NCBI GenBank assembly: GCA_017622295.1
Contig: JAGARK010000030.1
Span: 1 to 63,043, forward strand
Source of the DNA: Oscillospiraceae bacterium
Lineage (GTDB): Bacteria > Bacillota > Clostridia > Oscillospirales > Oscillospiraceae
Length of the DNA stretch: 63,043 nucleotides
Direction: 5' to 3'
This document shows positions 42,439 through 50,792 of the stretch, one piece after another; position 1 is the first letter of the stretch; each line of letters opens with the position of its first letter. A program made the position numbers and the translations under genes. The notes below the pieces were generated by a model. The model ran no database searches and was not told the origin of the DNA. It worked only from the letters and a program-made list of their open reading frames with translations.

Positions 42439-43125
42439 ATGAAAACATCTGTGATGAAAGCCATTGCGCTGATTCTGTCTGCGGACGCAGAATTGATCGA
42501 TATTCTGGGCGTTACGGCAGAAATGAGTATCCAGAGCTCTGTCTTTGCCCTGTTGCTGGGCTTGCCCATCGGCATCTGGCTGGGGGCCTGCCGCTTCCCT
42601 GGGAGAAATGTTCTGCTGGTTGCCAACCGGACGCTTCAGGGCATGCCGCCTGTGGTTTGCGGTCTTTTGTTTTATATGCTGTTTTCCGGTGTGGGACCTT
42701 TCCGACATCTGAAACTGCTGTTTACCGTGGATATTATGATTCTGGCACAGGTGGTTCTGATCACCCCCATTGTGGTGGGAACCATGGAGACCTATGTTTC
42801 CGGTGTCGCCCCCGCTGTCCGGGAAACGGCAAAGGGATTGCGCCTCGGGGGGTTGAAGACCTTCTGTCTGCTGTGCAATGAGTGCGTCTACCAGATCATT
42901 TCCGCGTATTTGCTGGCTTTTGCCCGCTCCATTGCGGAGGTGGGGGCGGTATCCATGGTGGGCGGTGCCATCGCCTGGAAGACCAATGTCATGACCACTG
43001 CCATCATGCAGTATACCAACCGGGGTAATTTCACCCTGGGTATCGCCCTGGGTATGATTCTGCTGACGGTGTCGCTGGTGGTGAATATTCTCATCTCCCT
43101 GCTGCAAAGGAGGCTGAGCCGATGA
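42439..43125 (+). CDS. tupB: Tungstate ABC transporter permease TupB
   Basis: 228 aa, five or six membrane segments. The EAA-type cytoplasmic loop is ETAKGLRLGGLKTFCLLC-like (about residues 135-150), which docks on the ATPase. The family also includes GMPPVVCGLLFYML and SIAEVGAVSMVGGAI, shared with tungstate and molybdate permeases. Starts after GGGGGAAAGG. Its stop overlaps the tupC start (ATGA). Confidence 0.9.
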   Translation: MKTSVMKAIALILSADAELIDILGVTAEMSIQSSVFALLLGLPIGIWLGACRFPGRNVLLVANRTLQGMPPVVCGLLFYMLFSGVGPFRHLKLLFTVDIMILAQVVLITPIVVGTMETYVSGVAPAVRETAKGLRLGGLKTFCLLCNECVYQIISAYLLAFARSIAEVGAVSMVGGAIAWKTNVMTTAIMQYTNRGNFTLGIALGMILLTVSLVVNILISLLQRRLSR

Positions 43126-43775
43126 AGATTCATGCATTTTCCAAAACCTACGATGGAAGAACCGTGCTGGATTTCCCAGGTATGGAGCTGCAGCCCGGAA
43201 AGATTTATGCGGTCATCGGCGCCAACGGAAGCGGAAAATCCACTTTTGCAAAAATTCTGGCAGGTGTGCTGAAAGCAGACCGAAAGGATATTCATCTGGA
43301 AACAGACTGCGTTGGCTATATGCCCCAGAAGAATTATGCCTTCCGTATGACCACAAAAGCCAACATCCTGCTGAACGGCCGGGATGTATCCCGAGCAGAA
43401 GAATTGATGGATGCCATTCAGCTGCGCCATCTGGAAAACAAACGGGCAGACCGGCTCTCCGGCGGCGAGACCGCCCGCATGGCTTTGGCCCGGCTGATGA
43501 TGAAGCGCTATGATGTGGCAATTCTGGATGAGCCCACTGCCGCCATGGATATGGAGACCACATCCGTGTCGGAAGACCTGATTGTGCGCTATGTCCGGGA
43601 GATGGGCTGTACCTTGATCCTCGTGACCCACAGCCTGCAGCAGGCCCGGCGTATTGCTGATGAAGTGCTCTATTTCCACAAGGGAAAGCTGCTGGAATGC
43701 GGATCGAAAGAGCAGGTCCTGTATGAGCCGCAACTCCCGGAAACCAGACAGTTTCTGGATTTCTACGGCGTATGA
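43122..43775 (+). CDS. tupC: Tungstate ABC transporter ATP-binding protein TupC
   Basis: 217 aa, short because it lacks the C-terminal regulatory domain of many ModC proteins. Walker A GANGSGKS at residues 33-40, signature LSGGETARMALARL, Walker B VAILDEPTAA, and the switch histidine in LVTHSL. Overlaps tupB by four bases. Its small size and partners fit the TupC family rather than the larger molybdate ATPases. Confidence 0.9.
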   Translation: MKIHAFSKTYDGRTVLDFPGMELQPGKIYAVIGANGSGKSTFAKILAGVLKADRKDIHLETDCVGYMPQKNYAFRMTTKANILLNGRDVSRAEELMDAIQLRHLENKRADRLSGGETARMALARLMMKRYDVAILDEPTAAMDMETTSVSEDLIVRYVREMGCTLILVTHSLQQARRIADEVLYFHKGKLLECGSKEQVLYEPQLPETRQFLDFYGV

Positions 43776-43857
43776 TGGCGGTGCCCCATACTGAAGTACG
43801 TTGCTTTGAACCCGCCATCAAATGCAATCCGACATGTACTTTTGATTTCCATTACAT

Positions 43858-43893
43858 AAAAAACCAGATACCCTCTTGGGTATCTGGTTTTTT
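43858..43893. terminator. Bidirectional terminator of tupC and tRNA-Ala
   Basis: Perfect 16-bp stem AAAAAACCAGATACCC / GGGTATCTGGTTTTTT with loop TCTT. It ends one base before the CCA of the convergent tRNA gene, so it also terminates that transcript. Confidence 0.92.
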
Positions 43894-43969
43894 TGGTGGA
43901 CTCGAAGGGGATCGAACCCTCGGCCTTACGGATGCGAACCGTACGCTCTCCCAGCTGAGCTACGAGCCC
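43894..43969 (-). tRNA. tRNA-Ala, anticodon CGC
   Basis: Cloverleaf reads from GGGCTCG at 43969 through D arm GCTC/GAGC, anticodon loop TTCGCAT (anticodon CGC, reads GCG), T arm with TTCGATC, and acceptor CGAGTCC. The G3-U70 wobble pair that identifies alanine tRNAs is present, with discriminator A and an encoded CCA end at 43894. A hairpin (ACTGCGG/CCGCAGT, 43973-43991) lies just upstream. Confidence 0.95.
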
Positions 43970-43996
43970 GTGACTGCGGGGGATCCGCAGTGATTG

Positions 43997-44884
43997 TCAG
44001 CGTTTGATGGCGTATTCCACAGGAGTGTCGGCAGGCAGCTCCAGCAGCTCCGGATGGGCCAGAAGCTCCTTTACGAGAGCTACGGTCCCGGAATAGTAAT
44101 AGCCATCGGCAATGCGCTCATCCAGGGTGATGCCCAGGGGAATGACCTCGTGGAGGTCTTCGTTGCCATTGGCGTCGTATTCCATTTTCATGTACTTCTT
44201 GCCGACCACGATGAAGCAGGAGTTCGTGCCCCAGTTCACCAGATGGTGGTAACCGCCGGGCAGACCGATGGAGCCCAGATTGCTCAGGAAAATGGAGGCG
44301 TGGTTGGGGTCGCTGCCGATGAGAAAATCCGGAGCCCAGCCATGCTTATCCAGCCACAGGACAAATTTCACGATTCCCGCGATGACACACTGGGGCAGCT
44401 TACAGATGATGTCCATGGCGCCGGTGGAAGTATCCTTCTCCTCATAGCTCTTGGTGGAGTGAATAATCTTCATGATCTTCTCGTGATAGGAGGCCATGGT
44501 CTCCCTGGGATCGAATTCAAAGAAAGCCAGGGCTTCTTCTGCATGGTCACTGAAGCGCTTTTTCACTGTAAAGGCCACGGTGATGTTCTTGCGCTGATAC
44601 ATCTTGCTGCCTACCACGAAACGGTTCATCTTGGGCCGCAGAACAAAAGCCTTACCTGCGGCGGCACTGATGAGGTGGAAGAAGGTGTATTTATCATCGG
44701 TGCGGCCCTCGTTGACTTTTTCCAGATAGGCGTTCAGGGGCCGGGCGTCGATATCAATGCTGATGTGGGCTTCGTTGTCAGCCCGGTTGGGAAGCAATGA
44801 GGGCATGATCCGGTTCATGGCGGGGATGTCCTTCAGCCATACGCCATCCTTGCGGTCGCCCCATTTCTTTTTCTGCGCAGACAT
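43997..44884 (-). CDS. Chloramphenicol-acetyltransferase/E2-fold protein with altered active site
   Basis: 295 aa. The fold is that of the 2-oxo-acid dehydrogenase acyltransferase catalytic domain (about 25-275), but no lipoyl or E1-binding domain is present, and no dehydrogenase genes are nearby. The E2 active-site motif HxxxDG is ERIADG here, so the catalytic histidine is glutamate. The ATG at 44884 has GGAGG upstream; the longer frame overlaps the spoIID promoter region. Divergent from spoIID. Probably an acyltransferase relative of unknown or altered activity. Confidence 0.8.
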   Translation of the reverse strand: MSAQKKKWGDRKDGVWLKDIPAMNRIMPSLLPNRADNEAHISIDIDARPLNAYLEKVNEGRTDDKYTFFHLISAAAGKAFVLRPKMNRFVVGSKMYQRKNITVAFTVKKRFSDHAEEALAFFEFDPRETMASYHEKIMKIIHSTKSYEEKDTSTGAMDIICKLPQCVIAGIVKFVLWLDKHGWAPDFLIGSDPNHASIFLSNLGSIGLPGGYHHLVNWGTNSCFIVVGKKYMKMEYDANGNEDLHEVIPLGITLDERIADGYYYSGTVALVKELLAHPELLELPADTPVEYAIKR

Positions 44885-45009
44885 GGAATACCTCCATAAT
44901 ATGTTTTGGATATATGATATCAGAATAAAGCCCCGATTGCAATCAATTCTTTCTTTTGACAGCCTTTTTAGGAAGAAAATGGTAGGATAACCTACAGGGA
45001 GGGGAAGAT

Positions 45010-45984
45010 ATGATACCAAGTTGGAAGGAAATATGGCTGTCAATTGTGCTGGGGCTGGTGATGCCGGCGGTGGTGCTGAGCCTGGCGGTCCGGTTCGGCG
45101 CCCCGGAACAGCGGTCGGAAGAACTCAGGATCACCGAGGTACCCACGGAAACGCTGCAGCAGGAGGAGCCGGTGATGATCAGGGTCCTGACGGACGAGAG
45201 CGTGGCTGAGGAAATGGAGCTGGAAGAATACCTGGTGGGGGTGGTGCTGGCGGAGATGCCGGTGTCCTTTGAGCCGGAAGCCCAAAAGGCTCAGGCAGTT
45301 GTCGCCCGGACCTTCACGCTGCGCTCAGCTCAGAGGGGAAAGCATGCTGAAGCGGCGGTGTGTATGGACTCCGGCTGCTGTCAGGCTTACATCGCGCCGG
45401 AGGAATATCTGGAAAAAGGCGGAACGGAGGAAGGAATCGACCGGATGCGCGATGCAGTGGAGCAGACCACCGGACAGGTACTGACCTACGAGGGGGCGTT
45501 GATCGAAGCAACCTATTTTTCCTGCAGCGGTGGTGCCACGGAGGATGCGGTGGCGGTATGGGGGACGGATGTGGCCTATCTTCGCTCCGTGGACAGCCCC
45601 GGGGAGGAATATGCGACGCATTACACCGATACCGTTACATATAAGGCGGATGCTTTTGCGGATGCCCTGGGCCTGAATCTGACAGGATCGCCGGAAACCT
45701 GGCTGGGAAAGGCTACTTATACCGCCGGCGGCGGGGTGGACACCATGCTCATCGGCGGCGTCAGCTTTAAGGGAACCGATCTGCGCAAAGCGCTGGGACT
45801 TCGCTCCACGGCCTTTACCATGACGGCAGAGGGGGACTGCATAACCGTGACCACAAGAGGCTATGGCCACCGGGTAGGCATGAGTCAGTACGGCGCAGAC
45901 GCCATGGCGGCAGCGGGCAGCAGCTATGAGGAAATCCTGACCCACTATTATCAGGGAACGGTGCTGGAGGATCGGGAGAATTGA
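45010..45984 (+). CDS. spoIID: Stage II sporulation protein D (SpoIID)
   Basis: 324 aa. N-terminal membrane anchor (about 9-29) and a lytic transglycosylase domain that cuts glycan strands during engulfment. The catalytic glutamate is E82 in VVLAEMPVSF; SCSGGATEDA and the GYGHRVGMSQYGADAMA block fit the family. It begins ATG nine bases after AGGGG. Firm evidence that the organism forms endospores or derives from a spore former; SpoIIM/SpoIIP partners are outside the window. Confidence 0.93.
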   Translation: MIPSWKEIWLSIVLGLVMPAVVLSLAVRFGAPEQRSEELRITEVPTETLQQEEPVMIRVLTDESVAEEMELEEYLVGVVLAEMPVSFEPEAQKAQAVVARTFTLRSAQRGKHAEAAVCMDSGCCQAYIAPEEYLEKGGTEEGIDRMRDAVEQTTGQVLTYEGALIEATYFSCSGGATEDAVAVWGTDVAYLRSVDSPGEEYATHYTDTVTYKADAFADALGLNLTGSPETWLGKATYTAGGGVDTMLIGGVSFKGTDLRKALGLRSTAFTMTAEGDCITVTTRGYGHRVGMSQYGADAMAAAGSSYEEILTHYYQGTVLEDREN

Positions 45985-46009
45985 CAAACCTTTGAAACTG
46001 GGATAGAAT
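45981..46009 (+). promoter_or_regulatory. Promoter of metA
   Basis: TTGACA (45981-45986) and TAGAAT (46004-46009) with a 17-base spacer; the -35 overlaps the spoIID stop codon. No S-box or T-box leader is present. Confidence 0.75.
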
Positions 46010-46043
46010 GGGTGAAAATACATTTCGGAGCAGGTGAACGACT

Positions 46044-46967
46044 ATGCCCATTCAGATCCCCAATGACCTTCCTGCAGCGGAAACGCTGAAGCAGGAAAAT
46101 ATCTTCGTCATGAAGGCCACCCGGGCCACCACCCAGGATATCCGCCCCCTGGAGATCGTGGTACTGAATCTGATGCCCACAAAGATCGTCACGGAGACCC
46201 AGCTCAGCCGCCTTCTGGGCAATACGCCCCTTCAGGTGAATCTGGAGCTGATGCATACCACGTCCCACAAGGCCAAAAACGTCTCCCAGGAGCATCTTCT
46301 GACCTTTTATAAGAGCTTTGAGGAACTCAAGCATCGTAAATTCGATGGAATGGTCATCACCGGAGCGCCGGTGGAGCAGATGCCCTTTGAAGAGGTAGAC
46401 TACTGGCCGGAGCTTTGTGAAATCATGGAATGGAGCAAGACCCATGTTCACTCCACCTTCCACATCTGCTGGGGCGCCCAGGCGGGACTGTATTATCACT
46501 ACGGCGTAGGCAAGCATGATTTGCCCCAGAAGCTCTTCGGCGTATATCCTCACAAGCGCGATTATAAACGCTCCATTCTGCTACGGGGCTTTGACGATGA
46601 GTTCTATGCACCCCATTCCCGCCACACTACGGTGCTGCGGGAGGATATCGAGGCGATACCCGGCCTGAAGATTCTGGCCTCTTCCGAGGAAGCCGGCGTT
46701 TATGCAGTCATGAACAAGGAAGGACAGCATATCTTCATCACCGGTCATGCTGAGTATGACCCTCTGACCCTGGAAACCGAGTATCTGCGGGACAAGAAAT
46801 TGGGAAAGCCCATTTCTGTGCCCGCCCATTACTATCCCGACGATGACGAGACCCGGGAGCCCATCGTCCGCTGGCGGGGACATGCCAATCTGCTGTTTTC
46901 CAATTGGCTGAACTATTTCGTCTATCAGACTACGCCCTATGATATCATGTCCATCGGCAAGGAATAA
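46044..46967 (+). CDS. metAA: Homoserine O-acetyltransferase (MetA family)
   Basis: 307 aa. Acylates homoserine in methionine synthesis. Catalytic Cys142 is in [10 protein letters not shown] and the His in [11 protein letters not shown]. Residue 111 is Glu (TGAPVEQ), the position that in this family selects acetyl-CoA over succinyl-CoA (glycine in E. coli MetA), so an acetyltransferase is predicted. It has AGGTG before the ATG and its own promoter and terminator. Neighbours do not belong to methionine synthesis. Confidence 0.94.
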   Translation: MPIQIPNDLPAAETLKQENIFVMKATRATTQDIRPLEIVVLNLMPTKIVTETQLSRLLGNTPLQVNLELMHTTSHKAKNVSQEHLLTFYKSFEELKHRKFDGMVITGAPVEQMPFEEVDYWPELCEIMEWSKTHVHSTFHICWGAQAGLYYHYGVGKHDLPQKLFGVYPHKRDYKRSILLRGFDDEFYAPHSRHTTVLREDIEAIPGLKILASSEEAGVYAVMNKEGQHIFITGHAEYDPLTLETEYLRDKKLGKPISVPAHYYPDDDETREPIVRWRGHANLLFSNWLNYFVYQTTPYDIMSIGKE

Positions 46968-46991
46968 TCTCGTTTCTCAAACATACACTTC

Positions 46992-47020
46992 AGAAGCTGT
47001 TCTTTTTCAGAACGGCTTCT
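46992..47020 (+). terminator. Intrinsic terminator of metA
   Basis: Stem AGAAGCTGTTCT / AGAACGGCTTCT with one T-G wobble, loop TTTTC, then TTTTTT. Confidence 0.8.
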
Positions 47021-47036
47021 TTTTTGTATTTTCCAG

Positions 47037-47065
47037 TTGCATAATGACTAAAAATGTGTTATTAT
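47037..47065 (+). promoter_or_regulatory. Promoter of the nucleoside kinase gene
   Basis: TTGCAT (47037-47042) and TATTAT (47060-47065) with a 17-base spacer. Confidence 0.65.
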
Positions 47066-47105
47066 TACGATTACAATTTGTGCAAAACCCAAAGGAGGCG
47101 CTGAT

Positions 47106-48806
47106 ATGAATCTGATGATCGACGGAAGAGCCATTGTTGCTCATGCCGGCCAGTCCCTGCTGGATCTGGTGCGGGAGCTGGGGCTGGACGAAAAGCGTAT
47201 GTCCGGCCGTCCGTTGGCTGCGAAAATTGCAGGCGAAGTCTTTACGCTTAACTATATTCCCGTCCGTGAGAAAGAGGCTTCCGGAGAACGCACCTCCATG
47301 CGCCGGGCCATGGCGGCCTCCGGCGGGGAGATCCGTCTGCTGCGATACTCCGACAATGCCGGTAAGGAGGCCTATATCCGCACTGCCCAGTTTGCCATTT
47401 TCCTGGCTCTGCGGCAGCTGTGGCCCCATGCGGTGACCAAGATGAACTGCACCATCGGTGCCAGCGTTTACATGAAAGTCAGCGGTGCTGAGGATTTCTC
47501 TGTTACGAAGCTGAAGCAGCGGGTCCAGGAATTGGTGCAGGAGGATATCCCCCTTCTGCGGCGCAGAGTTCCCCTGGAGGAGGCGCTGGAGCATTTTCGT
47601 GCCGATGGCCAGAACGATAAGGCACGGCTGCTGTCCTGGCGTAATTTCAACTACTTCGACGAGTATTCCCATGGTGACTTCGCCGACTATTACTATGGCG
47701 AGATGATGCCCTCTACGGGCTATCTGATGGTCTGGGACATCCGGGAGGCGGAGGATGGCTTCCTCTTTGTATACCCCGATGACAAGAATCCCGATGTGGT
47801 GGCTCATTATCTGGATTCACCCAATTTCTTCAATGTCTTTGCCGAAGGCGAACGCTGGTGCGAGCTGATGGAATGCGAGACCGTTGCGGATCTGAATGAC
47901 CTGACCGTCAGCGGCCGGATCCGGGAGCTGATCCGTGTCAATGAGGCCCTCCATGAGAAGCGTTATTCCAAGGTGGCGGATATGGTCTGCGAGCGGGGAG
48001 CCAAGGCTGTCATGCTGGCAGGCCCCAGCTCCTCCGGCAAGACTACCTCTGCCAACCGCCTTGCCACCCAGCTGCGGGTGCACGGCAAGAAGCCCATCCT
48101 CATGAGTCTGGATGACTACTATATCGATCGGGAGAAGATCGCCCCCGGCCCCGACGGCAAGCTGGATCTGGAGCATATCAACACCATCGATACGGAACTC
48201 TTCCGGGCAGATATGGCAAAGCTTCTGCGGGGTGAGGAGGTAGAGCTGCCCAGCTTCGATTTTAAACTGGGCAAGCGGGAGTGGAAGGGCCACAAGCTGA
48301 AGCTTCATCCTGATTCCGTCATCATTGTGGAGGGCCTCCACGGACTGAATCCGGTGATGCTGCCGGATAATGTGGATAAGAGCATGATCTTCCGGCTCTA
48401 TGTCAGCCCTCTGCTGCCTCTGAACCTGGATAACCACAACCGGATACCCACCTCCTATCTGCGGCTTCTGCGGCGTATCGTCCGGGACTACGAGACCCGG
48501 GGCTCTTCCGTGCAGAAAACGCTGTCCATGTGGGCCTCGGTCCAGCGGGGTGAAAAACGGTGGATTTTCCCCTTCCAGGAAAATGCGGACGTGATCTTCA
48601 ACAGCTCGACGCTCTATGAGCTGGCGGTGCTGAAGAAGTTCATTTTCCCGCTGCTGACGGCCATCGGGCCCGAGGATGAGTGCTATGACGAGGTGCAGAA
48701 CATCGTCAAGATCCTCAACTACATCATCGAAGCGGATGTGGATGATGAGATCCCGCCTACCAGCCTGGTGAGAGAATTCATCGGCGGAAATTCTTTCTAC
48801 AGATAA
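47106..48806 (+). CDS. Uridine kinase-like nucleoside kinase with ThrRS-like N-terminal domains
   Basis: 566 aa. Residues about 1-65 form a TGS-like domain and 70-260 a threonyl/alanyl-tRNA-synthetase second-additional-domain-like region; residues about 290-500 are a P-loop kinase of the uridine/phosphoribulokinase type with Walker A GPSSSGKT at 306-313, LDDYYIDR and EGLHGLNP. It is a known Clostridia architecture usually named nucleoside kinase, of unproven substrate. The ATG is preceded by AAAGGAGG. Monocistronic. Confidence 0.9.
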   Translation: MNLMIDGRAIVAHAGQSLLDLVRELGLDEKRMSGRPLAAKIAGEVFTLNYIPVREKEASGERTSMRRAMAASGGEIRLLRYSDNAGKEAYIRTAQFAIFLALRQLWPHAVTKMNCTIGASVYMKVSGAEDFSVTKLKQRVQELVQEDIPLLRRRVPLEEALEHFRADGQNDKARLLSWRNFNYFDEYSHGDFADYYYGEMMPSTGYLMVWDIREAEDGFLFVYPDDKNPDVVAHYLDSPNFFNVFAEGERWCELMECETVADLNDLTVSGRIRELIRVNEALHEKRYSKVADMVCERGAKAVMLAGPSSSGKTTSANRLATQLRVHGKKPILMSLDDYYIDREKIAPGPDGKLDLEHINTIDTELFRADMAKLLRGEEVELPSFDFKLGKREWKGHKLKLHPDSVIIVEGLHGLNPVMLPDNVDKSMIFRLYVSPLLPLNLDNHNRIPTSYLRLLRRIVRDYETRGSSVQKTLSMWASVQRGEKRWIFPFQENADVIFNSSTLYELAVLKKFIFPLLTAIGPEDECYDEVQNIVKILNYIIEADVDDEIPPTSLVREFIGGNSFYR

Positions 48807-48810
48807 TATA

Positions 48811-48842
48811 AAAGCGGTGACGGCTACGGCTGTCACCGCTTT
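48811..48842. terminator. Hairpin after the nucleoside kinase gene
   Basis: Stem AAAGCGGTGAC / GTCACCGCTTT (11 bp). The plus-strand tail is A-rich, so termination is plausible but weaker than the others. Confidence 0.5.
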
Positions 48843-48908
48843 AAAAAAAGTGAAGTACTTTTCTGGTTCCCTGCGTATAAGAAGTGAAAGACAGCAAGGA
48901 GGAGATCT

Positions 48909-49457
48909 ATGAAAAACGGTGAAAGTAGCTACCGCCGTTATCTGGATGGTGACCAGTCTGCCTTTGACGAGATCATGGGATTATACCGCAACAGCCTGAC
49001 GTTCTTTATCAACCGCTTTGTCCATGACATGGACACGGCGGAGGATCTGGCCATTGATACGTTTATGTATCTGATCGTACATCGTCACCGCTATAACTTC
49101 AAAACCAGTCTGAAAACATATCTGTTTATGATCGGCCGCTCCAGGGCGCTGGATTATCTGCGCCGCCGCGGAAGATTCTCAATGGTGGAGCTGTCCGAGG
49201 CAGAAAAGGAACTGCCGGCCCAGCCTTCCGTGGAGGCGCTGATCCTTCTCGACGAGCGTAAGCAGGCTCTGAACCGGGCTCTGACCCGGCTGCCCCGGGA
49301 TATGCAGACGGCCATCCATCTGGTGTATTTTGAAGACCTCAGTTATGAGGACGCGGCAAAGGTCATGCGAAAGAACAAAAAGCAGGTTGCGAATCTCCTG
49401 TATCGGTCCAAGGTGCAGCTTCGGTCCATCCTGGGAAAGGACGGTGCGTTGGTTTGA
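48909..49457 (+). CDS. ECF-type RNA polymerase sigma factor
   Basis: 182 aa. Region 2 spans about 25-95 (FVHDMDTAEDLAIDTFMYL, YLFMIGRSRALDYLRRR) and region 4 about 118-175 with the helix-turn-helix LSYEDAAKVMRKNKKQVANLLYRSK. No region 3 and no signal peptide. AAGGAGGAG is seven bases before the ATG. It overlaps the next gene by four bases, and that product is a single-pass membrane protein, probably its anti-sigma factor. Target promoters are not identified. Confidence 0.93.
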   Translation: MKNGESSYRRYLDGDQSAFDEIMGLYRNSLTFFINRFVHDMDTAEDLAIDTFMYLIVHRHRYNFKTSLKTYLFMIGRSRALDYLRRRGRFSMVELSEAEKELPAQPSVEALILLDERKQALNRALTRLPRDMQTAIHLVYFEDLSYEDAAKVMRKNKKQVANLLYRSKVQLRSILGKDGALV

Positions 49458-50080
49458 GACGAACAGATGTTGAGTTTAAAGCGGAAGTGCTGCGCCGTGC
49501 GGAGCAGTACCGGGTCGAGAGAAAAAAGCGCGCGAAGAGGATGCTGCTTGTATGCCTGCCGCTGCTGCTTTGCTGTGGTGGTGTGCTGGCGGTGTTTTCA
49601 ATGGGCTTCGGAGGTTCCACCAAGGGAGTCGCGTATGACAACGCCATGAGCGTCGAATGCATGGATGCTCCGGCGGCTCCGGCTCCGGAATCCGTCGAGG
49701 AAGAAAGCGCATCCCAGGCAGACCGCCCCATGGAGCCTGCGGAAGGGGAGAAGACCCAGAGTAATGAGAATCAGGTGCTGTCCATCACAGTAACTACCCA
49801 TTCAGAATCCGCGGAACTTGGAAGGCTCTTCACTTCTGAATCTGAAATGCAGGCCATCCTGGATGCGATCAATGCTTTCCCCAAGGATCCGGAAACGGTC
49901 ATCGGAGATGATTCGATAGGGGACAGCGAAGGCATGGCCTATGTCATTGGTGTTATTACCGAAACTGGGGATCGGGAATATGTCCTGTTCAACGATGCCT
50001 TGCTCATTGATGGCACTTGGTATATCAATGCCCGGTGTTATCGGCTGTTGGAAGAAATGATTTTACAGGAGGGGGAATGA
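49454..50080 (+). CDS. Membrane protein, probable anti-sigma factor partner of the ECF sigma
   Basis: 208 aa with a TTG start that overlaps the sigma stop codon (TTGA). A short basic cytoplasmic part (about 1-28), one membrane segment (about 29-48, LLVCLPLLLCCGGVLAVF), a Ser/Pro/Ala/Glu-rich linker and a beta-rich outer domain. The cytoplasmic segment is shorter than usual anti-sigma domains and lacks the HxxxCxxC zinc motif. The anti-sigma role is inferred from gene order. Followed one base later by a lipoprotein gene. Confidence 0.78.
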   Translation: MRRTDVEFKAEVLRRAEQYRVERKKRAKRMLLVCLPLLLCCGGVLAVFSMGFGGSTKGVAYDNAMSVECMDAPAAPAPESVEEESASQADRPMEPAEGEKTQSNENQVLSITVTTHSESAELGRLFTSESEMQAILDAINAFPKDPETVIGDDSIGDSEGMAYVIGVITETGDREYVLFNDALLIDGTWYINARCYRLLEEMILQEGE

Positions 50081-50081
50081 C

Positions 50082-50600
50082 ATGAAGAAAGTGATACTGA
50101 TATTACTTTTGCTGGCGACGCTGGCAGGCTGCGCTGATTCAAAGGTACAATACCCGGAGCATATGCCGGAGGATTTTGCCATCCGTTACAGCTGGGCCAT
50201 TGGGTCGGAAAACGTCTATGATACCTACGAAGGAATTCTCCAGAAGGACCTGGTACTGGACGGCATCGCCCTGATGGAGTTTGTGCCGGAAAGGGAAGAG
50301 CTCGAGCAGATCTATCAGAAGATCCGGGAGCTGGACATTGCTTCCATCGATCGGGAAATGACCGCCGCCCAATTGGCAAAGGGCGACGAGATGGTCGCCA
50401 TGACACCCCTGACGGTTTATAAAATCCAATTCACGATAAATGGATCGGTTTACGACATCAATGGCGATGCCACCGCTTCCTGTTATCCGAACAATGAAGA
50501 GGCTGCGCGTTTCATGGAATTTGTGGAGTTCATGCGTGATCTTATGGTAAATATCCCGGAATATAAGCAAATGCCGGAACACAACGGCGGTTATGATTGA
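50082..50600 (+). CDS. Lipoprotein of the ECF sigma operon
   Basis: 172 aa. Signal peptide with a lipobox LAGC (Cys17), then an acidic extracellular domain with no recognised family (TYEGILQKDLVLDGI, VYKIQFTINGSVYDI). It may act with the upstream membrane protein as an envelope sensor for the ECF sigma factor, but only context supports that. The first ATG has GGGGG upstream. Followed by a terminator. Confidence 0.8.
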   Translation: MKKVILILLLLATLAGCADSKVQYPEHMPEDFAIRYSWAIGSENVYDTYEGILQKDLVLDGIALMEFVPEREELEQIYQKIRELDIASIDREMTAAQLAKGDEMVAMTPLTVYKIQFTINGSVYDINGDATASCYPNNEEAARFMEFVEFMRDLMVNIPEYKQMPEHNGGYD

Positions 50601-50606
50601 TTAAAA

Positions 50607-50650
50607 TTACCCGGTGCGACTGTGAAAAAAGTTAGCATCGGGTAACTTTT
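50607..50650 (+). terminator. Intrinsic terminator of the ECF sigma operon
   Basis: Stem TTACCCGGTGC / GCATCGGGTAA with one wobble pair, followed by CTTTTATTG. Confidence 0.75.
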
Positions 50651-50718
50651 ATTGTTTGATTTTACAATTTTTGCTTAAAAATTTATGAAAATATGTATAT
50701 AGAAAATCCGTCGATTTA

Positions 50719-50727
50719 TGCTATAAT
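50719..50727 (+). promoter_or_regulatory. Extended -10 promoter of the hydrogenase operon
   Basis: TGCTATAAT, an exact TGnTATAAT match, about 66 bases before the hndA start. The region 50640-50720 is AT-rich; a weak TTGT...ACAA pair is present but is not a convincing Rex site. Confidence 0.6.
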
Positions 50728-50792
50728 TTAATATGTGGTTATCTGCAAAGTTCTCAATAGAAAAACCAATTAAACAAGGAGGAAACAACATC

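Noticed and set aside
45985-46043. S-box or T-box leader before metA
   Set aside because: Only about 35 bases lie between the promoter -10 and the start codon, too short for such a leader.
50640-50720. Rex operator before the hydrogenase operon
   Set aside because: The only candidate, TTGT...ACAA, spans 16 bases with poor inner symmetry; the Rex consensus is an 18-base palindrome.
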